From JAAZFZ01 sp035647435 (GTDB lineage: Bacteria; Bacillota; Clostridia; Oscillospirales; Acutalibacteraceae), in the NCBI GenBank assembly GCA_035647435.1, contig DASRNM010000019.1, positions 1 to 10,148 of the forward strand: 10,148 nt of DNA, written 5' to 3'. The stretch's first letter is position 1. Each line of letters begins with the position of its first letter. The translations under genes were made by a program, and so were the position numbers. Shown here piece by piece: positions 1 through 6,054 of the stretch. The notes beneath the pieces were generated by a model that made no database searches, was not told where the DNA came from, and worked only from the letters and a program-made list of their open reading frames with translations.

Positions 1-10
1 TAATTAATCT

Positions 11-40
11 ATTATAACACAAAATATCGTGTTGAGACAA
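11..40 (-). promoter_or_regulatory. Possible outward-facing promoter at the left edge
   Basis: Read on the minus strand there is TTGTCT (35-40), an 18-nt spacer and TATAAT (11-16) preceded by TGT, an extended -10 pattern. It would drive a gene beyond the left edge of the window, divergent from the tRNA. An inverted repeat, AACAC (16-20) and GTGTT (29-33), lies mainly in the spacer and could be an operator. AT-rich DNA gives such matches by chance, so this is a moderate call. Confidence 0.4.
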
Positions 41-81
41 ATAAAAATCAAAAAGATCAAAGAATAAAATTTAAATTGCAG

Positions 82-110
82 TTGATTTTTTCAAGGGATT
101 GTGTTAATAT
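82..110 (+). promoter_or_regulatory. Likely promoter of the tRNA-Arg gene
   Basis: TTGATT (82-87), a 17-nt spacer and TAATAT (105-110) with an upstream TGT form an extended -10 sigma-A-type promoter. It would start transcription near 117, giving a leader of about 54 nt before the tRNA. A weaker alternative is TTGAAA (121-126) with GATAAT (142-147), but its spacer is only 15 nt. A short palindrome, ATTGT-G-ACAAT, spans 126-136. Confidence 0.5.
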
Positions 111-170
111 GTTTTGGCGGTTGAAATTGTGACAATTGCGAGATAATGCCGCAAAGTAAAACTTAATTTT

Positions 171-247
171 GCGCTGCTAGCTCAGCTGGATAGAGTGTTT
201 GGCTACGAACCAAAAGGCCAGGGGTTCGAATCCCTTGCAGCGCGCCA
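171..247 (+). tRNA. tRNA-Arg (anticodon ACG)
   Basis: A full cloverleaf can be folded by eye. The acceptor stem is 171-177 with 237-243 (seven pairs). The D stem is 180-183 with 193-196. The anticodon stem is 198-202 with 210-214, closing a seven-base loop with ACG at 205-207. The variable loop is 215-219. The T stem is 220-224 with 232-236, around the loop TTCGAAT. The discriminator base is G244 and CCA is encoded at 245-247. ACG, with A34 normally deaminated to inosine, reads CGU, CGC and CGA arginine codons. It is the only + strand gene and converges on gpsA. No integrase or att-like duplication is seen beside it. Confidence 0.97.
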
Positions 248-253
248 CGCAAC

Positions 254-288
254 AAAGCACTTTTGTCTTTATTGACAAAAGTGCTTTT
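254..288 (+). terminator. Rho-independent terminator of tRNA-Arg
   Basis: A perfect 14-bp inverted repeat pairs 254-267 with 274-287 around a six-base loop TTTATT, starting seven bases after the tRNA CCA. The 3' side ends in TTTT, a short U tract. The stem can be extended by CAAC (250-253) with GTTG (291-294) across a three-base bulge. No other hairpin follows gpsA, which converges from the right, so this stem may also stop gpsA transcripts, although the minus-strand U tract is only three bases. Confidence 0.75.
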
Positions 289-372
289 ACGTTGTGTAAT
301 GTTTAGTTGTGCGTGATGGTGAAATGAAGCACAGCGAGTTGTTCAAAGCGGACGAATTCAAAAGTGTGATTA

Positions 373-1329
373 TTAAAACTCGTTTTTAAGGCTCCGATCA
401 AAAAGCTTGTTTAAGGACTCCTTTGCATCGGCATTTTTGTAAAGAATATTATATACGCACCGGCAAATGGGCAAATCGACATTGTGATCATCGGCAAGCT
501 TTATTATTGCCTTTGACGTATAATAGCCTTCGGCGAGCTTGTTGTAAGGCTCACCCTTAACAAACAATTCCCCAAAACTTCTGTTGTTGCTGAATTGTGA
601 AAAAACCGTTGCTTCATAGTCACCCAAATGACAAAGACCGTATGCCGAAAGCTCGTTGCCGCCCATTGCTTTAATAAGCCTTGATATTTCGCGCGTGCCT
701 CTGGACATGAGTGCACCTTTAAGAGTTGATAGACAAAGCCCGTCAAGCATTCCTGCAGCAATTCCAACAACATTTTTTGCGGCGGCCCCTATTTCGTTGC
801 CAATGAGGTCTTGCCCATAATAAAATCTTATAAGCTCACTTGAAAATTCTTTGACAAGGAGCTTCTTTGTGTTCTCGTTTTTACTGTCGATAACCATGCA
901 GTTTGGAATGCCTCTATAAAACTCCTGAACATGCCCCGGCCCGAGCCAAACAGCGATAGAATTTGAATCGTCAAGACTCCCTTCGGCAACTTGAGAAAGT
1001 CTGCGCCCCGTTGAAATCTCAATCCCTTTCATGCATAGCACAAAGGTTTTGTTTTTTGGTGCATACGCTTTAATGTTATCCATTAAAGATTGCAGGCCTT
1101 GGGAGTTTATCGAAACAATTATGACTTGGGCATCAGCTATACAATCTAAATTTGTTGTAAGCTTAATGGATTTGGACAAAGTTAAAAGGTTATTTGAGCG
1201 GTTTTGCATGAACATACGCATATTTGAGGAGGTCGGCCTGCCGTAAAGAGAGACACTATGCCCTGTTTTGTCAAGATACCAGGCTATTAAAGAACCCCAA
1301 CGACCGCAACCGATAACTGTTATTTTCAT
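373..1329 (-). CDS. gpsA: Glycerol-3-phosphate dehydrogenase [NAD(P)+], divergent GpsA
   Basis: A cytosolic enzyme reducing dihydroxyacetone phosphate to sn-glycerol-3-phosphate, the backbone precursor of phospholipids. The 318 residues match the usual family length. The Rossmann nucleotide-binding motif GCGRWG is at residues 7-12, KGIE with a conserved Lys at 101-104, the expected catalytic Lys at 185 in AAAKN, and NRSFG, the phosphate-binding Arg region, at 249-253. Two signature segments differ from textbook GpsA: GPGHVQEFYRGIPN (130-143) replaces the GPSFAxE-type motif, and HLGDYEATV (234-242) replaces GLGDL; the Asp is kept as D237. This suggests a divergent subfamily that keeps the catalytic residues. 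The ATG follows AGGAG (1336-1340) at a good distance. The gene is monocistronic here, between a terminator upstream and the tRNA terminator downstream. Confidence 0.9.
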   Translation of the reverse strand: MKITVIGCGRWGSLIAWYLDKTGHSVSLYGRPTSSNMRMFMQNRSNNLLTLSKSIKLTTNLDCIADAQVIIVSINSQGLQSLMDNIKAYAPKNKTFVLCMKGIEISTGRRLSQVAEGSLDDSNSIAVWLGPGHVQEFYRGIPNCMVIDSKNENTKKLLVKEFSSELIRFYYGQDLIGNEIGAAAKNVVGIAAGMLDGLCLSTLKGALMSRGTREISRLIKAMGGNELSAYGLCHLGDYEATVFSQFSNNRSFGELFVKGEPYNKLAEGYYTSKAIIKLADDHNVDLPICRCVYNILYKNADAKESLNKLFDRSLKNEF

Positions 1330-1363
1330 TTATAACTCCTTTATTATTAGTTCATCAAAAGAA

Positions 1364-1391
1364 ATAATAACACAATTTCAATCAAAGTCAA
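1364..1391 (-). promoter_or_regulatory. Promoter of gpsA
   Basis: On the minus strand TTGACT (1386-1391), a 16-nt spacer and TATTAT (1364-1369) preceded by TGT form a good extended -10 promoter. Transcription would start near 1357, about 28 nt before the gpsA ATG and shortly after the rpmA terminator. Confidence 0.65.
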
Positions 1392-1420
1392 TTTTTAATA
1401 TTATAAATAGCGAGTTAGGA

Positions 1421-1456
1421 ATAAAAAAGCGTATCTCAAATGTTTGAGATACGCTT
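1421..1456 (-). terminator. Rho-independent terminator after rpmA
   Basis: A 12-14 bp perfect inverted repeat pairs 1427-1440 with 1443-1456; the loop is probably AATGTT, with 12 pairs formed. On the minus strand it is followed by a run of T (complement of the A run at 1423-1428). It ends the rplU-prp-rpmA transcript and insulates gpsA. Confidence 0.9.
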
Positions 1457-1470
1457 AGATTAATCAATGA

Positions 1471-1755
1471 TTATTGCTCAACAGCATAAACGCTGACTTT
1501 TTTGCGTTTTTTATCTAAACGCTCAAATTTAACTCTGCCATCGACAAGTGCAAAAAGGGTGTCATCCGAACCTCTACCAACATTGTTGCCGGGGTGCAGA
1601 CGTGTTCCACGCTGTCTTACAAGGACGTTGCCTGCAAGAACAAACTGACCGTCGCCTCTTTTGACACCGAGTCTTTTTGACTCTGAATCACGGCCGTTAC
1701 GGGTAGAACCCACTCCTTTTTTTTGAGCAAAGCGTTGTATATTAATTCTAAGCAT
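1471..1755 (-). CDS. rpmA: 50S ribosomal protein L27 with Prp-cleaved N-terminal extension
   Basis: L27 lies at the base of the central protuberance of the 50S subunit, with its N-terminal arm near the peptidyl transferase centre. The 94-residue product starts MLRINIQRF-A, the N-terminal extension typical of Firmicutes. Prp is known to cleave such extensions after the Phe, exposing AQKKGVGSTRNGRDSE as the mature N-terminus. The family body follows with KRLGVKRGDG, then VRQRGTRLHPGNNVGRGSDD. An in-frame ATG at 1770 is rejected because it overlaps the Shine-Dalgarno GGAGGT (1763-1768); the ATG at 1755 is spaced correctly and gives the family N-terminus. The gene overlaps the end of prp by 8 nt, so translation is probably coupled. 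A terminator follows, and obg, often next in other genomes, is absent. Confidence 0.97.
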   Translation of the reverse strand: MLRINIQRFAQKKGVGSTRNGRDSESKRLGVKRGDGQFVLAGNVLVRQRGTRLHPGNNVGRGSDDTLFALVDGRVKFERLDKKRKKVSVYAVEQ

Positions 1756-2077
1756 TTTCAGTACCTCCATATCTTAATTTAACATTTGATGGGTATTCTT
1801 GTGATATGCACTTGATGTGCAGCCTAAAACCCTTAAGTAAGGACTCAACAGATTTAACAAATTCTTTTGGAACAGTGAGCTTTAAATACCCGTTATCACT
1901 CTCAGTAACATCGGCTTTTATGCCGAGAATTTGCGTTATGGTGTTTGAAGTCATTTCTGCCGCAGAAGATACCGCAGCGCATACAATGTCTCGGCCTAAT
2001 GGGGCATAACCCGAATGACCTTTTAATTCAAAACCGTAAATGAGCCCATCCTTGACAAAAAACGTGACATTTATCAT
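1748..2077 (-). CDS. prp: Ribosomal-processing cysteine protease Prp
   Basis: Prp removes the N-terminal extension of L27, a step shown to be essential in Staphylococcus aureus. The 109 residues show the family signature clearly: GHSGYAPLGRDIVCAAVSS at residues 20-38, containing the catalytic pair His21 and Cys33. Length and the position between rplU and rpmA are both typical of the YsxB/Prp family (DUF464). The ATG lies two bases after the rplU stop and I see no strong Shine-Dalgarno, so it probably depends on coupling to rplU translation. The TAG stop lies inside the start of rpmA, so protease and substrate are co-expressed. The substrate motif INIQRF-A is present in the adjacent L27, which supports the call. 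Confidence 0.95.
   Translation of the reverse strand: MINVTFFVKDGLIYGFELKGHSGYAPLGRDIVCAAVSSAAEMTSNTITQILGIKADVTESDNGYLKLTVPKEFVKSVESLLKGFRLHIKCISQEYPSNVKLRYGGTENA
1763..1768 (-). promoter_or_regulatory. Shine-Dalgarno site fixing the rpmA start
   Basis: GGAGGT on the minus strand lies seven bases before the ATG at 1755-1753. It overlaps the upstream in-frame ATG at 1770-1768, so that earlier ATG cannot be the start served by this site. The site is inside the prp coding region. Confidence 0.85.
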
Positions 2078-2079
2078 GT

Positions 2080-2391
2080 CTAAGCTTTTATATCGGTAAT
2101 TTCAACTTTTGTATAAGGCTGTCTGTGCCCTAACTTACGTTTTTTGTTCTTTTTAGCTTTATAGGTAAAAACAACAATCTTTTTTGATTTACCGTTTTTC
2201 AACACCTTAGCTGCAACGCTTGCGCCATCAACATATGGCGCTCCAACGGAGATACCGTCATCTTTGCCAACTGCGACAACCTTGTCAAAGGTTATTTCGC
2301 TGCCGTCTTCGACGTTAAGCTTTTCGACGAAAACAGTACTGCCAGCTTCGACTTTGTACTGCTTTCCGCCAGTTTCAATAATTGCGTACAT
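2080..2391 (-). CDS. rplU: 50S ribosomal protein L21
   Basis: L21 is a 23S rRNA-binding protein of the large subunit. The 103-residue product begins MYAIIETGGKQYKVE, the standard family N-terminus, and ends with the conserved block KRKLGHRQPYTKVEI near the C-terminus. The reading frame stays open upstream to an ATG at 2463, but those 24 extra codons lie in the untranslated leader, show no family similarity and would start too close to the promoter. The chosen ATG at 2391 has only a modest ribosome binding site (AGGCAGG). This fits a gene whose translation may be regulated through its leader. It is the first gene of rplU-prp-rpmA, with a 2-nt gap to prp. Confidence 0.97.
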   Translation of the reverse strand: MYAIIETGGKQYKVEAGSTVFVEKLNVEDGSEITFDKVVAVGKDDGISVGAPYVDGASVAAKVLKNGKSKKIVVFTYKAKKNKKRKLGHRQPYTKVEITDIKA

Positions 2392-2481
2392 TAACAAAAA
2401 CCTGCCTTTTTTAAGACTCGCTATTAGAAGGCGCGACTTCTCGACTTTCGGTGCACAAAGCACCGCCCATAATAAGCGGCA
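2392..2481 (-). promoter_or_regulatory. Structured rplU leader, probable L21 autoregulatory leader
   Basis: Between the predicted transcription start near 2481 and the rplU ATG is a leader of about 90 nt. It contains a perfect six-pair hairpin (2449-2454 with 2460-2465, loop of five) and a second weaker hairpin (GAAG with CTTC, about 2426-2440). Leaders of L21 operons in low-GC Gram-positive bacteria are known structured RNAs (L21 leader family), thought to be bound by L21. Assignment to that family is by position and hairpins only; I could not run a covariance search. Confidence 0.5.
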
Positions 2482-2487
2482 TAGGGG

Positions 2488-2516
2488 ATTATATCATAGC
2501 ACCAACAGGTTGTCAA
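2488..2516 (-). promoter_or_regulatory. Consensus sigma-A promoter of rplU-prp-rpmA
   Basis: On the minus strand there is a perfect TTGACA (2511-2516), exactly 17 nt, and a perfect TATAAT (2488-2493). This is the strongest promoter in the window, as expected for ribosomal protein genes. Its -35 lies only five bases after the stop codon of the PspC-domain gene. Confidence 0.92.
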
Positions 2517-2521
2517 ACGGT

Positions 2522-2788
2522 TTATTGACCAAATCCGTCATTGGGGCCGTTGCTGGGCTCGTTGTTAGTTCCGTTGTTGAATCCGTTTTGCGGTTCGTAG
2601 GGCTCCTCGGGCAATACAAATGCTAAAACAATATAGATAAGAATTCCAGGAAAACCAGCAGAAAAAACAGAAAAAATTGCAAAAAGTGCTCTTAAAACAG
2701 TAGAGTCAATGTTTAAATATTTTGCGCACCCACCTAAAACACCGCAGATTTTTTTATCGGTAGTGCTTTTATATAGTTTTTTTGTCAT
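2522..2788 (-). CDS. Small PspC-domain membrane protein
   Basis: An 88-residue protein with an N-terminal PspC domain: KKLYKSTTDKKICGVLGG (residues 3-20) followed by AKYLNIDSTVLRALF (22-36). A hydrophobic stretch at about 33-59, ending in FVLPEEP, should span or insert into the membrane. In enterobacteria PspC senses envelope stress with PspB and PspA, but short single-domain PspC proteins are widespread in Firmicutes and their role is mostly unknown, so I assign no pathway. The tail (residues 61-88) is rich in Asn, Gly and Pro, low complexity and probably disordered. The ATG has GAGGGG (2795-2800) six bases upstream. No other psp genes are nearby. It lies between folD and rplU with its own promoter. 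Confidence 0.85.
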   Translation of the reverse strand: MTKKLYKSTTDKKICGVLGGCAKYLNIDSTVLRALFAIFSVFSAGFPGILIYIVLAFVLPEEPYEPQNGFNNGTNNEPSNGPNDGFGQ

Positions 2789-2825
2789 TACAAACCCCTC
2801 ATTTCAAAAGAATATTGATTTCATT

Positions 2826-2854
2826 ATAATACAAATTTATGGACAGGATGTTAA
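2826..2854 (-). promoter_or_regulatory. Promoter of the PspC-domain gene
   Basis: On the minus strand TTAACA (2849-2854), a 17-nt spacer and TATTAT (2826-2831) give a good match. Transcription would begin near 2819, about 30 nt before the ATG. The -35 is five bases past the folD stop codon, and no terminator separates the two genes. Confidence 0.6.
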
Positions 2855-2859
2855 TAATA

Positions 2860-3711
2860 CTATAAATTGTTTTGTATTCGTGCGGCGGTTACTGCATTTT
2901 TGAGTAAAGTAGCAATTGTCATAGGGCCAACTCCACCAGGCACGGGCGTAATGCTTTGGGCGATGGGCTTAACAGCTTCAAAATCAACATCACCGCAAAG
3001 CTTGTTGTTTTCGTCACGGTTCATGCCGACATCAATAACAACTGCTCCCTTTTTAACCATATCTGCTGTGACCATTTTAGCCTTGCCGACGGCTGAAACT
3101 AAAATGTCAGCGGACCTTGCAATCTCTTTAAGGTTTTTCGTTTTTGAGTGGCAGATTGTTACGGTTGCGTTTTCTTTAAGTAGTAGCATTGCCATGGGCT
3201 TGCCTACAATATTACTTCTGCCCAAGACCACACAGTTTTTGGAGCTAATCTCGACACCATGCCGATGAAGCATTTCCATAACTCCTGCAGGTGTGCAGGG
3301 CAAGAACTTATAGTCACCAATCATAATATGCCCGACATTTTCGGGGTGAAATGCATCAACATCCTTTTGTGGAAGAATTGCCTCTATAACAGGTTTTTCG
3401 TCAAGGTGAGCCGGGAGAGGAAGTTGGCAGAGTATACCGTTGATATCTGCTCTGTTGTTAAGCTCGTCAATGAGCTCCATAAGCTCTGCCTGACTTGTGC
3501 TTTCGGGCAATGCGAATTCATGCGAAACAATGCCGACCTTTTCGCAAGCCTTTTTTTTGTTGTTAACGTATGTTTTTGAGGCAGGGTCATTGCCGACAAT
3601 TATGACGGCTAGTGACACCGATATATCTTTTTGTTTCAGTTTTTCAACGTCTGATTTTACTTCATCAAGAAGTTGAGCAGATATTTTTCTACCGTCAATT
3701 ATCTTTTCCAT
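2860..3711 (-). CDS. folD: Bifunctional methylenetetrahydrofolate dehydrogenase / methenyltetrahydrofolate cyclohydrolase
   Basis: FolD interconverts 5,10-methylene-, 5,10-methenyl- and 10-formyl-tetrahydrofolate with NADP, feeding purine synthesis and initiator tRNA formylation in the cytosol. The 283 residues are the normal family length. Visible motifs are Tyr48 and the catalytic Lys52 in YVNNK, QLPLP at 96-100, DVDAFHP at 117-123 (family usually DVDGFHP), CTPAG, the Rossmann loop GRSNIVGKP, and PVPGGVGPMT near the C-terminus. The frame is open to an ATG at 3756, but the start at 3711 is preferred because it gives the family N-terminus MEKIIDGRKIS and follows GGAGGT (3720-3725) by eight bases. 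With this start the gene overlaps the end of lgt by 17 nt, so it is almost certainly translated from the same message. Confidence 0.97.
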   Translation of the reverse strand: MEKIIDGRKISAQLLDEVKSDVEKLKQKDISVSLAVIIVGNDPASKTYVNNKKKACEKVGIVSHEFALPESTSQAELMELIDELNNRADINGILCQLPLPAHLDEKPVIEAILPQKDVDAFHPENVGHIMIGDYKFLPCTPAGVMEMLHRHGVEISSKNCVVLGRSNIVGKPMAMLLLKENATVTICHSKTKNLKEIARSADILVSAVGKAKMVTADMVKKGAVVIDVGMNRDENNKLCGDVDFEAVKPIAQSITPVPGGVGPMTIATLLKNAVTAARIQNNL

Positions 3712-4762
3712 TTTCTGAAACCTCCGCGTCATCATTTTCGCCGTTAATCTGCCCATTTATGATCTGCACCGTTTCCATTGCTTCGTTTTCTTCGTTGCCC
3801 AAAGCAACATCGACCTCGACAGATGTTTTGTCAGCATCGTTTTCGTCGGGGAAATAATCAATGCCCTCAATTGGTTTTGGGTTCTTTTTATATTTATTTA
3901 ATAAAACAATTAATGCAACAAGGCTGATGACGACAATCACAGCCGATAAGAGCTGCGACACTCTGATTATGCTATTGCCAACATAAAGGCTATCTGTTCT
4001 GAAACCTTCAATAACCATTCTACCCATGCCGTACCAAATGCCGTAGCAGAGAAAAAGTTGACCGCTGAACTTGCGGAACTTCTTGCATATCAAATATATG
4101 ACAAGAAAGCCCAGCAAGCACCAGAGCGATTCATACAAAAAAGTCGGGTGGACATATGCTTTTTCTGCATAAGTGCCTGCTTCAACGCTTAAACCCTTTG
4201 CAGCAAAAATCGATTGGTGTTGTGTAATATATTGAGCGGTTTTCGGACTCCACATTCCCCATGGCAATTCGGTGTTTGTGCCGAAAGCCTCTTGATTCGT
4301 GAAGTTGCCCCATCTGCCTATGCCTTGACCAATGAGAAAACTCATTGCTCCAAGATCAAGAAGGTTAAGAAAATTCAGTTTTCTAACACGGCAGGTAACA
4401 TAGGCTGCAATAAGACCGCCGATAAGACCGCCATAAATTGCAAGGCCACCCTCCCAAATTTTAAAAATATCAGTTAGGTTGTTGCTGTAATAACTCCATT
4501 CAAAAATACAGTAATAAAGCCGTGCACCGATAATCCCAAAAACTGTTCCAAAAATAAGGACATCAATCATTTTGTCTAAATCCATTTTCCATTTGTGAGC
4601 CATTCTGCCACCGAAAAGAACCGCAAGTGTGAAACCTAAGGCGATTATCATACCGTACCATTTGATTGAAAAATCAATCCCAAACAAGCTGAACTCGGCA
4701 AGGGTTGAATTGACGGTTATACCGTCTTCAAAGGCTTTAAAAAACACAACTGTTTTATCCAA
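3695..4762 (-). CDS. lgt: Prolipoprotein diacylglyceryl transferase, TTG start, acidic C-terminal tail
   Basis: Lgt transfers diacylglycerol from phosphatidylglycerol to the lipobox Cys of prolipoproteins in the cytoplasmic membrane, the first step of lipoprotein maturation. Diagnostic motifs are GGLAIYGGLIGG (105-116), the Lgt signature GIGRWGNFTNQEAFG (147-161) with the essential Arg150, HPTFLYES (205-212), and GMGRMVIEGFRTDSL (245-259) with Arg248. Several hydrophobic segments match the multi-span topology. At 355 residues it is longer than most Lgt proteins: after the last membrane segment (about 271-289) a highly acidic tail of about 65 residues follows, rich in Asp, Glu and Asn. The start codon is TTG, placed seven bases after AGGAGG (4770-4775) and two bases past the stop of the upstream peptidase gene. 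Tyr110 stands where E. coli has His103, a substitution I recall in other Firmicutes. Confidence 0.96.
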   Translation of the reverse strand: MDKTVVFFKAFEDGITVNSTLAEFSLFGIDFSIKWYGMIIALGFTLAVLFGGRMAHKWKMDLDKMIDVLIFGTVFGIIGARLYYCIFEWSYYSNNLTDIFKIWEGGLAIYGGLIGGLIAAYVTCRVRKLNFLNLLDLGAMSFLIGQGIGRWGNFTNQEAFGTNTELPWGMWSPKTAQYITQHQSIFAAKGLSVEAGTYAEKAYVHPTFLYESLWCLLGFLVIYLICKKFRKFSGQLFLCYGIWYGMGRMVIEGFRTDSLYVGNSIIRVSQLLSAVIVVISLVALIVLLNKYKKNPKPIEGIDYFPDENDADKTSVEVDVALGNEENEAMETVQIINGQINGENDDAEVSENGKDN

Positions 4763-4764
4763 AA

Positions 4765-6054
4765 TTACGCCTCCTTTTCACAACTCAACGGTTTAATAAC
4801 TGACAAAGCAGAATATTGTTCATTCAATAGTTCGTTGAGTCTTTGGTTAGCATAATCTAATGTTACTGATTTGCAAATTTCAATTTCATCAAAAAGACCA
4901 TTATTATTAAAATGAGTTTCAATCAAATTGTTCGCAAGGTCATCAATGTCGTTATACTGCATTATCATTCTGCCGTAAAGCTTTCTTTTCGCTCTTTTAA
5001 AATCAATTTCGGGTATGCCTTTTGTAAGAATGTTTTTTATTTCGGCCTTGATAACTTGTGTAGCTTTTTGCGGGTCTTTCGTTTCGCCACCGAAAAGTGC
5101 TGCGGAATAACCGAAGCCGTTAAAGTGCTCGTGCGAAAAAGATGTGTTTATAAGCTCACTGTCAAAAAGCTTTTTGTAAAGGTGTGAGGCTTTGCCGCTG
5201 GTAGCTTCAAGCGCGATTTGGGAGCCGATTTTTTCCTTCAAAGTTAGCTCGGGTGTGGTTATATTCTCTTTAAAACCGAGCAAAAATTGCTCAGTGTTAA
5301 CAGCCAGCTTTTCTTCCGTATAGGTTTTCACAGGTTCGGGGGATTCGAGCGTGAACTTTCTTTGAGCTTTTTCACCGTTGCCCGATTTCAAAAGCTTGTC
5401 CGCCGTTTCTAAAACATCTTCAACAGTAACGTTTCCGACAACGGCAAGTGCCATGTTTTTAAGGTTGTAAAAGCTCTTATAACAGTCATAGAGAGTGTCC
5501 GCAGTGATTTGAGCAATTGATTCCTCAGTGCCTGCAATGTCAATTCTGACCGGATGAACACGATAAAGCGCCATTAAAAGGTTGAACATAACCTCCCACA
5601 TAGCGCTGTCCTTATACATTCTGATCTCCTGCCCGATAATTCCCTGCTCTTTTTCAACCGTTTCTTGTGTGAAGTAGGGGGATTGTACAAAGTCGAGCAA
5701 AATTTCCAAATTTTCTTTAAAGTTTGAGGAGCACGAAAAAAGATATGCCGTTCTGTCAAAGCCTGTGTATGCGTTTGCGTTTGCACCCGTTTGAGCAAAC
5801 CTCGCAAAAGCGTCAAGGTCTTCACTTTCAAAAAGCTTATGCTCAAGGAAATGGGCGGTACCCGCTGGGATGTCAACAAAACTGCCGTCTTTTCTTTTGA
5901 TTATATTATCAATTGAGCCGTATTTTGTAGCAAAAACTGCATAGGTTGAAGAATAATCTTCCTTTGGCATTATAAAAATCGTAAGCCCCGACGGGTGTTT
6001 GATTTTAAAATATTTTTCACCGAGTTTTTCGTTTGAAATGTCCTTGATAATCAT
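4765..6054 (-). CDS. M16 family zinc peptidase, catalytic partner (YmfH-like)
   Basis: A 429-residue soluble M16B-type metallopeptidase. The inverted zinc motif HFLEH is at residues 68-72, with Glu71 as catalytic base and His68 and His72 as ligands; the third ligand is probably Glu143 in QEGIIGQE-like context (EKEQGIIGQEIR, 135-146). ANANAYTGFDRTAY (91-104) is typical of the family. The second half lacks the Arg/Tyr pair normally found in full M16 proteins: SHLYKKLFDSEL is at 290-301 where FTNVREK-type sequence would be expected. The gene overlaps its upstream homologue by four bases (ATGA), with AAGGAGGG (6061-6068) six bases ahead. The best guess is B. subtilis YmfH, whose substrate I cannot name. 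It probably acts as a heterodimer with the protein encoded at 6051-7343. Confidence 0.88.
   Translation of the reverse strand: MIIKDISNEKLGEKYFKIKHPSGLTIFIMPKEDYSSTYAVFATKYGSIDNIIKRKDGSFVDIPAGTAHFLEHKLFESEDLDAFARFAQTGANANAYTGFDRTAYLFSCSSNFKENLEILLDFVQSPYFTQETVEKEQGIIGQEIRMYKDSAMWEVMFNLLMALYRVHPVRIDIAGTEESIAQITADTLYDCYKSFYNLKNMALAVVGNVTVEDVLETADKLLKSGNGEKAQRKFTLESPEPVKTYTEEKLAVNTEQFLLGFKENITTPELTLKEKIGSQIALEATSGKASHLYKKLFDSELINTSFSHEHFNGFGYSAALFGGETKDPQKATQVIKAEIKNILTKGIPEIDFKRAKRKLYGRMIMQYNDIDDLANNLIETHFNNNGLFDEIEICKSVTLDYANQRLNELLNEQYSALSVIKPLSCEKEA

Noticed and set aside
171..300. tRNA-Arg gene as an integration site for a mobile element
   Set aside because: No integrase, no duplicated tRNA 3' end and no phage or plasmid genes are visible in the window; the hairpin right after the tRNA is explained as a terminator.
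2392..2463. Longer L21 starting at the ATG at 2463
   Set aside because: The extra 24 residues have no similarity to L21, the ATG would lie about 18 nt after the transcription start, and the segment is the hairpin-containing leader.
3712..3756. Longer FolD starting at 3756
   Set aside because: The family N-terminus MEKIIDGRKIS begins at 3711, which has a strong, well-spaced Shine-Dalgarno; the upstream codons lie within lgt and include that site.
5574..5879. Open frame of 101 codons inside the M16 gene, and similar open frames inside lgt, nadB and folD
   Set aside because: They lie within genes with clear family motifs, have no family signatures of their own and usually no ribosome binding site; they are shadows.
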